DNA of 34,606 nucleotides, taken from contig JAIRNA010000023.1 of the NCBI GenBank assembly GCA_031258305.1, positions 1 through 34,606 of the forward strand, in the 5' to 3' direction. The notes beneath the pieces were generated by a model. It was not told the DNA's origin. It saw nothing but the letters and a program-made list of their open reading frames with translations, and did no database searches. The stretch comes from Treponema sp. Lineage in GTDB: Bacteria; Spirochaetota; Spirochaetia; Treponematales; Breznakiellaceae. The position numbers and the translations under genes are program-made. This document shows positions 17,701 to 24,660 of the stretch, piece by piece; positions within the stretch are counted from its first letter, which is position 1; each line of letters opens with the position of its first letter.

Positions 17701-20698
17701 ATTCGCCGCACTTATCCGGCGTGAATGTGATGATTCCCCGCGATTCTTTACCTGTATCAATGCTTTTTTCCTGAACAATTTCCTCGACCCGCTCCCATGA
17801 CACGTTGATGCGCCCGCCTACGCCGGCTTGCCGCGCCTGTTTCCATTCATAACGGACGAATTGGACACTAAGCGGACCCGTTTGTTTGGCTAGAGAGCCG
17901 TCAGGTTCAACCACAGCCCAACTCAAGACTGCGGACTTGCCGGCAGGCAGAAACCACGCAGGATAGGCCGAGTCATTCACATCTGACGGACTCTTTATCT
18001 TGTCATTGCCGTTTTCATCGATTCGTGCGCCTATGTAAAAAGCAGCGGGATGAACCGTAATGTTTGCCCTGCTTGCAACTTCCTGCCGTGCAGCGTCTTG
18101 CACGGAAACTTCGAGACTGTAGGTATATGCCGCGCCTTCCACCACATCGTCGGCCGTTTTTTGGATAATGGATGCGGTTCCATTAGGTCCAAGAATGCCC
18201 TTGTCGCCTCCCATATAGCTCCTATTGTCCGAATTTTCGGGACCAAAGCGCCATTTTCCCCATTTTGCGTTATCTTCCCCTCTGGGTTGGAACCAAAAAT
18301 TCTCTCGCGTCCAGTGGTACCGATAAGGAGCGCCGGCAAGTGCGCCGCCTGATAAGTAAGATGCCGTAAACAGCATGGAGAGAGTATCGCCATGGTAAAA
18401 GGGCGTGTTTGGCACTGATAGGGAAGCCTCAAATCGCAAGGCTTGAAAATTCGCCACGGTGAAGGTACATGTTTCCCAAGCATCGCTATCTCCAACGCGG
18501 CCGTAACGGATGGTATACACTCCGGGATCGGCATCTGTGGGGATGGTGAATGAACCGTAACTGCTGCCGTTCTTCGTTGCCATTCCGTTCAGTATGATGG
18601 GCGGCTTATCGCTCTCGTAATAGGTTTTCACCTCGACCGTATAGGGACCCGTATAAGCCTGGAATTTCCCCAGTGAAAGCGTTCTGTCCACGCCGCGGAA
18701 CGAGACGGTTTCGCCTGGTTTGTAAAGCCCTCTGTCTGTGAATAGAAAAATGAGCGGACGGACTTCCTCGGCCGTCCGCGGATCCGCGTAGCCGTCTCTA
18801 TCAAAGCGCCAAAGGTTATGACTATTATTGGGGATGAATTCCGCGACATCCCCACCCTTTGGCACCCCTCCCTTTTCAACCACCTTGATACGTAGTTGTT
18901 CCTGCCTATTGTATGAGTATCTATTATTTTCTGGCGGAGATGGGAATTTCCTCACGAATTCACCGTCCTGAAAATCAAATATTGCGAGCCCCTTGGCATC
19001 TGTTTTTCCGGTTATAACTGGCGTTTCGCTGTTGTAAAGCGTTACCTCCGCGTCAGGTACGGGCACGCCTGTTGACAAACGAGTCGCCCACACCATCACG
19101 CTGTTGTAAGCGTACCGCGTCGTTATGCCGATGTCTGTCACCTGCACGGTGAGTCGTTGCTCACGCTCCACGTGTCGTCCGTTCCAATCCGCAGCTGAGT
19201 AAGCCCATTTTAGTCCTACTGTGCCTTTACCAGACGGTCCCAAATAGGGGGAAAGGTCTTCCATGAAGAAGAATTTTTTGTTGCGGGGAATTTCTTGAAC
19301 GCTAATCTCCGTTTTTTGGAGAGTTGAGTCATCAGCGGGGGTATAGAGGCTCTCCACCTTACCGATAAATTTTGTGATAAGCGGGGGATTCAGGACTTCC
19401 CATGGGTATCGAGGCGGATAAGCCGCTTCCATAGTGTGAAAGCCTTCATCATAAATCGACACGTACCCGTTGGCACGTCCTGTGTAGACCGACCCCTTGC
19501 TTTCAGTTCCCAAAGTCCTGCCCCGCGTATCTTTTAGATCAGCGGAAATGGTTACGGTATATCGGGTTATGTAATTCAGAGGCAATCCATTCAGCACGAC
19601 CACGCTTCCATAAACATTCACGTTCTCCGCGGTCAACGGGGGAAAACCTTCAACCGCGAAGTATTTTTCCGCGCCTTCTTCTTCGACAGCGTAGTTAAAA
19701 TAAAGACGGATTGGAATGGTCGCGTATTCCCGCGAGCGAGGGCTGGAATACGCGCGAGTTTCGGCGTGTGTGAAAGCGAATGGTTTCAACGTGTGAAAGG
19801 TGAAAGCGGAGTTTTGCTTTGCGCCGAGCCAGCCCGGTTTTGAGCGTGCGCCGACTTTGAGGTTGACGGTCAGCTGTGTATCGAGAGGCGGCTCTTCCTT
19901 CATGGTAATAAGCACAGATTGCCCGTCTCTAATATTGCTGTATCGGTTATAATAGTAATAATCAATAGTCGATTCTTCTTTCTTTTTATAGGAGAGGATA
20001 AAATCAAAAGTTCTATTATTGCCCTGTATTTCGATCCATTTAGCGATTTCGTCTAAATCAACCGGATAGGAGAAAATAACGCTTATATTGCGGGCTAACT
20101 CTGGTTCCGCATCATATCGACTTACCCATACGTCCCTCTTTTCAATGTCCCAATTTAACACGCTTAAGCGCTCAGTTTCAAAGGAGAATGTTCTCTCGCC
20201 TGTAAGGGATTTTCCACCCAGAGACTTGATGGCGTCTGACACTGTGATGGTATATTTTTGCTGGGGGAGGAATTCAGTCGGCTCAAAGGCGAGGAGTTTC
20301 GTTCCGTACCATCGGTAGATCCCTGATAGTTTCGGTTCTATGGTAAAGAAGGCGGCATCTTCGGTGAAAGGTTCGCCGAGTTTCGCCAATGGGACTGCCG
20401 CGTGGGAGAATGCCACGTAAATGGACGGTTTCTGGATTTCAGCGGGCAGTTCGCCATGGGGACCGAAAGCCGTTATGGTGAATGGTTCGCTATTTTCGGC
20501 AATGGCAATAGTGTCAACGGCATCGGTTCCCGATGGGTCATAATAGGCGATACGGTATCCGGCTAACTCGGCGGAAATCTTGCCGGGCACCGCGGTAGGA
20601 CTTGAGAATGAAACATCAGCACTTTCGAGGAACGCGGCTTTTTTCACGCACGATGCCGAAAGCACGGCAACACAAAGAAGGAAAGCGTATTTTTTCAT
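14795..20698 (-). CDS. Bacterial alpha-2-macroglobulin family lipoprotein
   Basis: Giant periplasmic protease trap (1967 aa). It has a lipoprotein signal ending in the lipobox LSASC (Cys17), so it is lipid-anchored. Macroglobulin-like beta domains fill residues about 50-1250; MG2-type sequence LYKPGETVSFRG lies near 655 and the A2M signature FKLPDSLTTYRCTA near 1285. The thioester motif CLEQ is intact at Cys1488 (YPYGCLEQRTA), followed by the helical thioester domain (to about 1750) and a receptor-binding-like tail. In other bacteria such proteins trap proteases that breach the outer envelope and often neighbour penicillin-binding protein 1C; no pbpC is seen here. The start has AAAGGA about 8 nt upstream, and its ATG overlaps the stop of a tiny upstream ORF. 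Confidence 0.93.
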   Translation of the reverse strand: MKKYAFLLCVAVLSASCVKKAAFLESADVSFSSPTAVPGKISAELAGYRIAYYDPSGTDAVDTIAIAENSEPFTITAFGPHGELPAEIQKPSIYVAFSHAAVPLAKLGEPFTEDAAFFTIEPKLSGIYRWYGTKLLAFEPTEFLPQQKYTITVSDAIKSLGGKSLTGERTFSFETERLSVLNWDIEKRDVWVSRYDAEPELARNISVIFSYPVDLDEIAKWIEIQGNNRTFDFILSYKKKEESTIDYYYYNRYSNIRDGQSVLITMKEEPPLDTQLTVNLKVGARSKPGWLGAKQNSAFTFHTLKPFAFTHAETRAYSSPRSREYATIPIRLYFNYAVEEEGAEKYFAVEGFPPLTAENVNVYGSVVVLNGLPLNYITRYTVTISADLKDTRGRTLGTESKGSVYTGRANGYVSIYDEGFHTMEAAYPPRYPWEVLNPPLITKFIGKVESLYTPADDSTLQKTEISVQEIPRNKKFFFMEDLSPYLGPSGKGTVGLKWAYSAADWNGRHVEREQRLTVQVTDIGITTRYAYNSVMVWATRLSTGVPVPDAEVTLYNSETPVITGKTDAKGLAIFDFQDGEFVRKFPSPPENNRYSYNRQEQLRIKVVEKGGVPKGGDVAEFIPNNSHNLWRFDRDGYADPRTAEEVRPLIFLFTDRGLYKPGETVSFRGVDRTLSLGKFQAYTGPYTVEVKTYYESDKPPIILNGMATKNGSSYGSFTIPTDADPGVYTIRYGRVGDSDAWETCTFTVANFQALRFEASLSVPNTPFYHGDTLSMLFTASYLSGGALAGAPYRYHWTRENFWFQPRGEDNAKWGKWRFGPENSDNRSYMGGDKGILGPNGTASIIQKTADDVVEGAAYTYSLEVSVQDAARQEVASRANITVHPAAFYIGARIDENGNDKIKSPSDVNDSAYPAWFLPAGKSAVLSWAVVEPDGSLAKQTGPLSVQFVRYEWKQARQAGVGGRINVSWERVEEIVQEKSIDTGKESRGIITFTPDKCGEWSVRIKGKDAKGRSAVTHVSFYASGDGWVRWGADDVDAIHFSTDKPVYSVGDTAKLMARSPLPKGKYLLTIEREGIFKNNSEKIIEMDGSSRVIDIPIKEDYVPVVYVALCSYSVRSGPPENTYYDPDMDKPHGVFGLVKLRVDTETRRYKIEIETQKEVFAPGETAEVRLKVTSKGRPVPNAEIAFLAVDRGVVDLIDYHVPDPLEFFYAPWNFPYAVRGGDSRSLLLDPVTYSLTDLQGGDAVNNSSGGGKLDERTDWTPTAVFEPFLVAGADGTVMVKFKLPDSLTTYRCTAAAFGERDFGVAEGDLRVSAPLTATPVLPRKFRWRDTGTVSIILTNLEKKSIEAEVSLEIETTEEKSAMRILEVDGESSKTVQLLADETKEVQFKVAAVSSGEVKLVWTLRSPLINERIVKSLTIDRPVVYETIATIGTLADGDAKAKDNFVEEGVILQSLIPEGTGSLNVTLASSRLAHLKESVRYLLNYPYGCLEQRTAALLPLVAFGEYLDNFQLDSPIKNLRETIENELAFIAKQQLDDGTYPYWPGGDKGDILVSIRVLHIALLAKQKGYRIPDEIDALKTLNAIHYLERGYKDFSQDMKDPFLQGYWYYVKALIGEKSTEKVREFLKKGDELGVSGYAFAGLAAFMSGDKKTAARALDRIEQFLRPGTRTVDITDTYEQSSFWGGVSDRYALTLMLFYAMEPSNDMTTRLTQALLDRQRQGVWDNTSSSFWAILAFGFIADRESKTPLRMQVSVTLDKKSFLKTEWKSYGGPVTTSPSFAESPLADVKRDVLLPLRIERKGTGNLYYTVSLRYGIPAELVRARDEGIGVFAETLDEDGNTVKGDLVLGKTYTRRVVVSTSRARTFLALRTPIPSGCEIVDATFVTSSTVPPVEKEDDGWGNWRRSFQRFILDDEVRFHWDYFGAGRDEVSFRFRTIMPGVYPTPPAQAECMYEPEVFGRAGGELARIF

Positions 20699-20796
20699 AG
20701 ATAATCCTTTGTCAATTTAGTTTGAGTTAACTCTTCTATGCCTTTTTCAGTCAATGCTTTTTTATACTCATCGGGAAAAGGACTGTCACCTATCAT
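20695..20796 (-). CDS. Tiny ORF overlapping the alpha-2-macroglobulin start (33 aa)
   Basis: MIGDSPFPDEYKK... runs 33 codons and its TGA overlaps the ATG of the macroglobulin gene (ATGA), an arrangement that suits translational coupling. The amino-acid composition (Lys, Glu, Thr rich, hydrophilic) looks protein-like. No clear ribosome site precedes it. The same frame upstream is open again between two stop codons (for example DIVKAKDGGQACEKP near 20895-20920), so this could instead be the tail of a decayed gene. No family is recognised. Confidence 0.25.
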   Translation of the reverse strand: MIGDSPFPDEYKKALTEKGIEELTQTKLTKDYL

Positions 20797-20971
20797 TGCT
20801 AATTTCTACGGCTCTTTTGAATTGAATATTAACGCTTACTTTTTTATGCGCATAGGTTTGTCCGGGACCGGCTTTTCACACGCCTGCCCGCCGTCCTTTG
20901 CCTTGACGATATCATTAAAATTATATTTAAAAGATATGCAAGAGTCAAGCTGTTTTTAAAAAGAATAAGGT

Positions 20972-21001
20972 TTGACTATTTTAGGATAAAAAAGGTATAA
21001 T
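20972..21001 (+). promoter_or_regulatory. Strong sigma-70 promoter of a short RNA or leader
   Basis: TTGACT (20972-20977), an 18-nt spacer and a perfect TATAAT (20996-21001) form the best promoter in the window. It points to a transcript starting at about 21008, well upstream of the V-ATPase subunit D gene. Confidence 0.7.
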
Positions 21002-21007
21002 AGGTAC

Positions 21008-21108
21008 CGGAGAGGAGGAGTGAATGGCAGATATGGCAATTGAGCCGCGGATGGGGCTGACATTGTTTATCATAATAGACAGGGTGTAGCTGCCTCAATT
21101 GCTTTTTT
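21008..21108 (+). ncRNA. Candidate small structured RNA or attenuated leader (~100 nt)
   Basis: The transcript from the strong promoter would end at six T residues (21103-21108) just after a perfect 9-bp stem, GCAATTGAG (21036-21044) with CTCAATTGC (21094-21102). Nested inside is a second hairpin (21056-21090): GCT/AGC, ACATT/GGTGT and GTTTAT/ATAGAC pair around a CATA loop, with small bulges. The 5' part is very purine-rich (GGAGAGGAGGAG) and precedes a 21-codon ORF. It does not look like 4.5S RNA (no GGAA-tetraloop core), tmRNA or a tRNA. It may be a free-standing small RNA, or a terminating leader controlling the V-ATPase D and stress-protein genes, since no other clear promoter lies before them. 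Confidence 0.5.
21024..21089 (+). CDS. Possible 21-aa leader peptide
   Basis: ATG 21024 follows GGAGGAG at 3-4 nt and opens a 21-codon frame beginning MADMAIEPRMG and ending IIIDRV before TAG. Its codons span the left arm of the terminator stem and most of the inner hairpin, so translation would affect folding. The ribosome site is strong but slightly close. Coding is unproven. Confidence 0.3.
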   Translation: MADMAIEPRMGLTLFIIIDRV

Positions 21109-21183
21109 GAAAATACCCATTGCCAAAAGGGTAAAAATATGTTAATCTTATGAGAACATTGTCTTGAGATTAAGAGGAATAAA

Positions 21184-21807
21184 ATGCCGCGTGAAAATAT
21201 TGCGCCCACAAAGAGTAATTTGTTAAAAACGAAAGAAAGACTCGCCACAGCTGAAGAGGGCTACGACCTGCTGGAGCAGAAGCGGGAGATTCTCGTGATG
21301 GAACTGATGCGGAAAGTCGAGGATGTGAAGATGCTTGAACGGGAATTGGACGCTGCGGTTGACGAGGCGTATCCTGTTCTCAAGCGGATGCTCATCATGG
21401 TTGGGAGGGAGAAAGCAAACCATCTTGCAGAGGGTGTGCGGTATCCGTTTGACGTGCATGAGAAACACTTTATGATTGCGGGAATGAATCTTCCGGGGCT
21501 TGAGTCCAAGGCGCCGCGGGCGAAATTAAAGTATTCTCCGGAGAATTCGTTTGCAGAATGTGATGAAACCGTGATAGAATTCTTTAAATTATTAAAGATT
21601 CTAACGGAGCTCGCTGCGGTGCGGACCATCGCGTGGAGGTTAGCGCGAGAGGTGCGTAAGACCCAGCGTAGGGTGAATGCACTCGAAAAAATGGTGATCC
21701 CAACCGCGAGGGCGACCAAACTTTATATAGAAGCCGCGTTGGAGGAAAAGGAACGCGATAGTTTCTTCACCAGCAAATTATTGAAAAAGAAGGCGGGAAA
21801 AGAGTGA
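21184..21807 (+). CDS. atpD: V-type ATP synthase subunit D
   Basis: Central-stalk (rotor) subunit of a V/A-type ATPase (207 aa, family length about 200-215). The N-terminal helix carries the family signature KSNLLKTKERLATAEEGYDL (about residues 12-31) followed by LLEQKREILVMEL. The C-terminal half is a second long helix (about 150-190), so the protein is essentially an antiparallel coiled coil. AAGAGGA precedes the ATG at about 5 nt. Other V-ATPase subunits are absent here, although D normally lies with A and B. The 3' end overlaps the stress-protein gene (GTGA), so the two are co-translated. The leader with a terminator hairpin upstream suggests attenuation. Confidence 0.93.
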   Translation: MPRENIAPTKSNLLKTKERLATAEEGYDLLEQKREILVMELMRKVEDVKMLERELDAAVDEAYPVLKRMLIMVGREKANHLAEGVRYPFDVHEKHFMIAGMNLPGLESKAPRAKLKYSPENSFAECDETVIEFFKLLKILTELAAVRTIAWRLAREVRKTQRRVNALEKMVIPTARATKLYIEAALEEKERDSFFTSKLLKKKAGKE

Positions 21808-22286
21808 AATCTTTATTTTCCAGTATTGTCGTTGCTATCTCGGGGTCCAATGCGTCCATTATGGCAGTAAAATACGCTGTCGTGATGGCAAAATTCTACC
21901 ATTGCAAGCTGACCGCTGTTTATGTCGTGGATACGGCTACCATAAGACAGCTTACGATGAGCAAAATCTTTGTGCAACAGGAAAGCATAGAGTATGAAAG
22001 GAGCCTTGAGGAAAATGGAACGCGGTATTTGACTTTTGTCGAAGAATTGGCAAAATCAAAAGGCGTCAAGATAGAGAAGGATCTCCGCAAAGGGACCGTC
22101 TACACGGAAATTCTTTTGGTGGCTGAAGAAAAAGACGCGGACCTCATCATACTTGGCGGGTGGGAAAAGGACAGAAGCGCCCGTGACATCATCGGACACA
22201 GCCACCATGAGATTATAGCAAATGCAAAATGTTCCGTTTTACTGGTCAAAGACCCGAATATTGATATGATGTTCAAAAACGCATAA
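21804..22286 (+). CDS. Universal stress protein (UspA family)
   Basis: Cytoplasmic Usp-fold protein (160 aa). It starts with GTG overlapping the TGA of V-ATPase D. The first strand IVVAISGSNASIMAVKYAV, the helix after it and the C-terminal KCSVLLVKDP match the family. The usual ATP-binding motif G-x2-G-x9-G-S/T is altered: GGWEKDRSARDIIGHS has Glu in place of the second Gly and His in place of Ser/Thr, so nucleotide binding may be lost. Translational coupling to an ATPase subunit hints at an energy- or ion-stress role, which is inference only. Confidence 0.88.
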   Translation: MKSLFSSIVVAISGSNASIMAVKYAVVMAKFYHCKLTAVYVVDTATIRQLTMSKIFVQQESIEYERSLEENGTRYLTFVEELAKSKGVKIEKDLRKGTVYTEILLVAEEKDADLIILGGWEKDRSARDIIGHSHHEIIANAKCSVLLVKDPNIDMMFKNA

Positions 22287-22311
22287 CGTTAAAACGAAAG
22301 GACAACGGATT

Positions 22312-22404
22312 ATGCAAATGTATCCCCGAATTTGCGTTAATTGCCTGCTTCTTTGTTCTCGACTTTGTTTTTATGATGAATCAAAATCCACCAGACTGCC
22401 TTAA
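22312..22404 (+). CDS. Overlapping mini-ORF before the cysteine protein (30 aa)
   Basis: ATG 22312 has AAAGGA about 9 nt upstream. The 30-residue product starts MQMYPRICVNC and contains four Cys in the first 20 residues. It overlaps the start of the next ORF by 32 nt in another frame. It could serve as a translational lead-in, since the following gene has no ribosome site of its own, or be fortuitous. Confidence 0.25.
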   Translation: MQMYPRICVNCLLLCSRLCFYDESKSTRLP

Positions 22405-22543
22405 GTGCGCTCACTTCAAAGTCACCTGGGAGCGGCGTTTTCCACGCGCTTGCCTTCTCTTCGGCATAAAGTCCCAGACTATGCCCTCGCTGGAGGTGTT
22501 CAAGGCAACGGGACGGCATTGTCCGACTTTCGTGGAGAAATAA
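22373..22543 (+). CDS. Small four-cysteine protein of a conserved family
   Basis: This 56-residue protein has DCLKCAHFKVTWERRFPRAC (about residues 8-27), a later Gly-Ile-Lys-Ser segment and a final Cys50 in GRHCPTF. The spacing Cys-x2-Cys ... Cys ... Cys matches short bacterial proteins that databases often mislabel as uracil-DNA glycosylase; a zinc or redox site is likely. Two adjacent ATGs (22373 and 22376) are possible starts and neither has a ribosome site. It lies between the stress-protein gene and the ACT-domain gene on the same strand. The family resemblance comes from memory and was not searched. Confidence 0.7.
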   Translation: MMNQNPPDCLKCAHFKVTWERRFPRACLLFGIKSQTMPSLEVFKATGRHCPTFVEK

Positions 22544-22577
22544 ATAGAAAAGCCTTTCATGAAAAAGGAGGAGTACT

Positions 22578-22844
22578 ATGAATGCTATCATAACGGTCGT
22601 TGGTGCCGACAAGGTTGGCATCATCGCCAAGGTTAGCGGTTTTTTGGCGGAACGCGGCATCAACATCGCCGACATTAACCAAACCGTGCTTTCCGGCAAC
22701 TTCGTCATGATGATGATGGTCGCTATCGAAGAAAACAACTATCTGCCTCTCATAAAACAGGAACTTTCTACGCTTGGCGAGGCGCTCGGCGTGTCTATCA
22801 GTCTTATGCACGAAAAAGTTTTTTCGGCAATGCACCGGATTTAG
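22578..22844 (+). CDS. ACT domain protein (UPF0237)
   Basis: An 88-residue stand-alone ACT domain: [20 protein letters not shown] (residues 4-23), then [10 protein letters not shown] and [12 protein letters not shown] domains bind small ligands, usually amino acids, and regulate metabolism. AAGGAGGAG lies just before the ATG. In many bacteria this gene sits directly upstream of the UPF0210 gene, exactly as here, so the two products are thought to act together. Ligand unknown. Confidence 0.9.
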   Translation: MNAIITVVGADKVGIIAKVSGFLAERGINIADINQTVLSGNFVMMMMVAIEENNYLPLIKQELSTLGEALGVSISLMHEKVFSAMHRI

Positions 22845-22935
22845 GAGGAAAGAGAGAATAGAGGGTAAGGACGAGGGAATGTCGTTTGAACTTTTTGTAA
22901 ACTTTCAAATTATGCCTTTATTTCCTCCTCTATTC
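22843..22935. repeat. Inverted repeat in the ACT/UPF0210 spacer
   Basis: GAATAGAGG (22856-22864) pairs with CCTCTATTC (22927-22935), and AGGAGGAAA (22843-22851) can alternatively pair with TTTCCTCCT (22921-22929). The sequence between includes TGTCGTTTGAA, similar to the loop of the repeat at 12028-12086. It may be a second copy of a short dispersed palindrome inserted before the UPF0210 start. Confidence 0.4.
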
Positions 22936-22944
22936 CTAACGATT

Positions 22945-24306
22945 ATGCTATTCACCCCATTTGAAATAAAAGAAACTGTAGACATGTTTCTACAGTATAA
23001 ACTCGACATCAGGGCAATTACCCTGGGTGTGTCCCTGCTCGACTGCGCCGCGTCTTCGGGCGTGGAGTGTAGGCGGCGGATTCGGGACAAATTGATGAGA
23101 ACCGCCGGCAATTTGGTAAGGGTTGGACGGCAGATCGAAACCGAATTCGGCATACCGATTATTAACAAGCGCGTATCCGTAACACCTATCGGTTTGGTCG
23201 CGGGTGCTTCGGATGATACGGACTATACACCTTACGCTCAAACACTGGATACGATTGCCTGCGAACTGGAAGTAGACTTTTTGGGTGGATTTTCCGCGCT
23301 TGTGCAGAAAGGTTTTTCCGACGGGGACCTGATTTTGATTGATTCTATACCGAACGCTTTGGCTGTGACCAATCGTGTCTGCTCCTCTGTGAATGTCGCA
23401 AGCACCAAAAGCGGCGTGAATATGGATGCGGTGCGGCGTATGGGCGAGGTGGTGAAGGCGACCGCCGAGAAAACAGCCGACCGCGATGGGCTGGGGTGCG
23501 CCAAGCTTGTCGTGTTCTGTAACGCGCCGGAGGACAACCCGTTTATGGCAGGCGCATTCCATGGAGTAGGTGAAGGCGAGTCTTGCCTCAACGTGGGCGT
23601 ATCAGGTCCGGGCGTAGTCAAAGCGGCGCTTGAATCGCACAAAGGCGCGAGTTTTGACGAAATCGCTGATGTTATTAAGAAAACCGCATTCAAAATCACG
23701 CGTATGGGGCAGTTAGTCGGCATAGAAGCGGCGAAACGGATGGGCGTTCCCTTTGGCATTTTGGACTTATCGCTTGCGCCGACTCCCTTTGTAGGCGATT
23801 CGGTGGCGCGTATTTTGGAGGAAATGGGACTTGAAGCGGCCGGCGCCCATGGCACGACCGCGGCGCTTGCCCTATTGACCGATATGGTGAAGAAAGGCGG
23901 GGTTATGGCGTCAACCCGCGTAGGCGGCTTTTCCGGCGCATTCATTCCGGTTTCTGAAGACGAGGGCATGGTTGCGGCGGTGCGACGCGGCGCTATCGGC
24001 TTGGATAAACTTGAAGCTATGACAAGCGTCTGCTCCGTAGGCATTGATATGGTGGCTTTGCCGGGAGACATCTCCGCGGCGACTATCTCCGCCATTATCG
24101 CAGACGAAATGGTTATCGGCATGGTGAACGGTAAGACGACTGCGGTACGCGTGATTCCTGTGCCGGGCAAGAAAGCAGGCGACTGGGTGGAATTCGGCGG
24201 CTTGCTCGGCGGCGCTCCGGTTATGGCGGTCAACCCCGCGAAGAGCGAAGCCTTCATCGCCCGTGGGGGCCACATACCGGCGCCGATTCATGCGTTCAGA
24301 AATTGA
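22945..24306 (+). CDS. UPF0210 / PFL family protein
   Basis: Conserved cytoplasmic protein (453 aa, family about 445-455) of unknown reaction. Signature blocks: [15 protein letters not shown] near the start, [76 protein letters not shown], and the C-terminus [16 protein letters not shown] 22945 gives the length and N-terminus of family members. An upstream in-frame ATG (22879) has a better ribosome site but would translate a repeat-like spacer. It pairs with the ACT-domain gene. Its last 33 bp are duplicated 62 bp downstream. Confidence 0.92.
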   Translation: MLFTPFEIKETVDMFLQYKLDIRAITLGVSLLDCAASSGVECRRRIRDKLMRTAGNLVRVGRQIETEFGIPIINKRVSVTPIGLVAGASDDTDYTPYAQTLDTIACELEVDFLGGFSALVQKGFSDGDLILIDSIPNALAVTNRVCSSVNVASTKSGVNMDAVRRMGEVVKATAEKTADRDGLGCAKLVVFCNAPEDNPFMAGAFHGVGEGESCLNVGVSGPGVVKAALESHKGASFDEIADVIKKTAFKITRMGQLVGIEAAKRMGVPFGILDLSLAPTPFVGDSVARILEEMGLEAAGAHGTTAALALLTDMVKKGGVMASTRVGGFSGAFIPVSEDEGMVAAVRRGAIGLDKLEAMTSVCSVGIDMVALPGDISAATISAIIADEMVIGMVNGKTTAVRVIPVPGKKAGDWVEFGGLLGGAPVMAVNPAKSEAFIARGGHIPAPIHAFRN

Positions 24307-24370
24307 CTTTGGAACAGCGTATTACCCATGGAAAAAAACCGGCGCCGATTCATGCATTCAGAAATTGACT
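24276..24370 (+). repeat. 33-bp direct repeat of the UPF0210 3' end
   Basis: Positions 24276-24308 and 24338-24370 are identical at 32 of 33 bases (G versus A at one site) and span the last codons and stop of the UPF0210 gene. The 29 bp between begin TTTGGAACAGCG. The second copy runs into unrelated sequence, suggesting a recombination junction with another UPF0210 gene end. Confidence 0.85.
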
Positions 24371-24472
24371 GCTGTAGCTGATAGAAATAAAGCTTTTGCG
24401 GTAGCTAAAGCTGATCCTGCTAAAGCTAAAGCAAATGTCGAGCTTTTTGCAAGAATAAAGGCTAAATTATAA
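24371..24472 (+). pseudogene. Ala/Lys-rich C-terminal fragment without its own start
   Basis: After the duplicated segment a frame encodes AVADRNKAFAVAKADPAKAK... and ends ...LFARIKAKL with TAA at 24470-24472. It reads as the tail of a helical, alanine- and lysine-rich protein. The frame is open upstream only because it crosses the UPF0210 gene in another frame, so no genuine start is visible. A ribosome site for the next ORF overlaps its stop, which suggests an old operon fragment. Family not recognised. Confidence 0.35.
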
Positions 24473-24484
24473 AGGAGTTTTGTT

Positions 24485-24544
24485 ATGGCAGATAATAAAA
24501 AATCCCCGCCGCAGAGCGGCGGGGTATTGAAGATTTCACCTTGA
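24485..24544 (+). pseudogene. Gene start interrupted by a palindromic element
   Basis: AAAGGAG (24471-24477) and ATG 24485 form a textbook start (MADNKK), but after six codons the frame enters the GC-rich palindrome and ends at TGA after 19 residues. I read this as the 5' end of a gene broken by the element at 24490-24640. The original product cannot be deduced. Confidence 0.35.
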
Positions 24545-24640
24545 AATATTTGCGTATGCGGGGGAACATATCCCCCGCCCCCTCAGATTTTAACCGCCCC
24601 AAGGGGCGGGGAATTAAACCCCAAGGGATTAAAAAAGCTT
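24490..24640 (-). repeat. GC-rich palindrome cluster (dispersed element, copy A)
   Basis: Within 150 bp of AT-rich sequence lie four palindromes: CCCCGCCGC/GCGGCGGGG (24504-24524), GCGGGGGA/TCCCCCGC (24558-24578), CCGCCCC/GGGGCGG (24594-24609) and GGGG/CCCC (24608-24622). Read on the minus strand it begins TTTAATCCCTTGGGGTTTAA and ends GCGGCGGGGATTTTTTATTA, which matches the plus-strand sequence at 31330-31380. The minus-strand end is also a perfect terminator (hairpin plus TTTTTT). It resembles the hairpin ends of IS200/IS605-type or derived non-autonomous elements; no transposase is present. Confidence 0.55.
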
Positions 24641-24660
24641 TAGATGAAGGGAGACTATAA

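Noticed and set aside
20738-20959. 73-codon plus-strand frame upstream of the macroglobulin
   Set aside because: No ribosome site and no protein-like pattern; the opposite strand is more coding-like but is itself broken.
21008-21108. Interpretation as signal recognition particle RNA or tmRNA
   Set aside because: The length is near that of small SRP RNA, but the conserved GGAA-loop core is absent, and no tRNA-like ends are seen for tmRNA.
22774-22944. Longer N-terminus of the UPF0210 protein from 22774 or 22879
   Set aside because: It would overlap the ACT gene or translate a repeat-like spacer and exceed the family length; ATG 22945 fits homologues.
23238-24275. 345-codon minus-strand frame opposite the UPF0210 gene
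   Set aside because: The product is a Ser/Pro/Ala-rich mirror of a highly conserved plus-strand gene, typical of an antisense shadow.
24490-24640. CRISPR-like repeat cluster
   Set aside because: The repeats are nested palindromes of different sequence with no regular spacers and no cas genes nearby.
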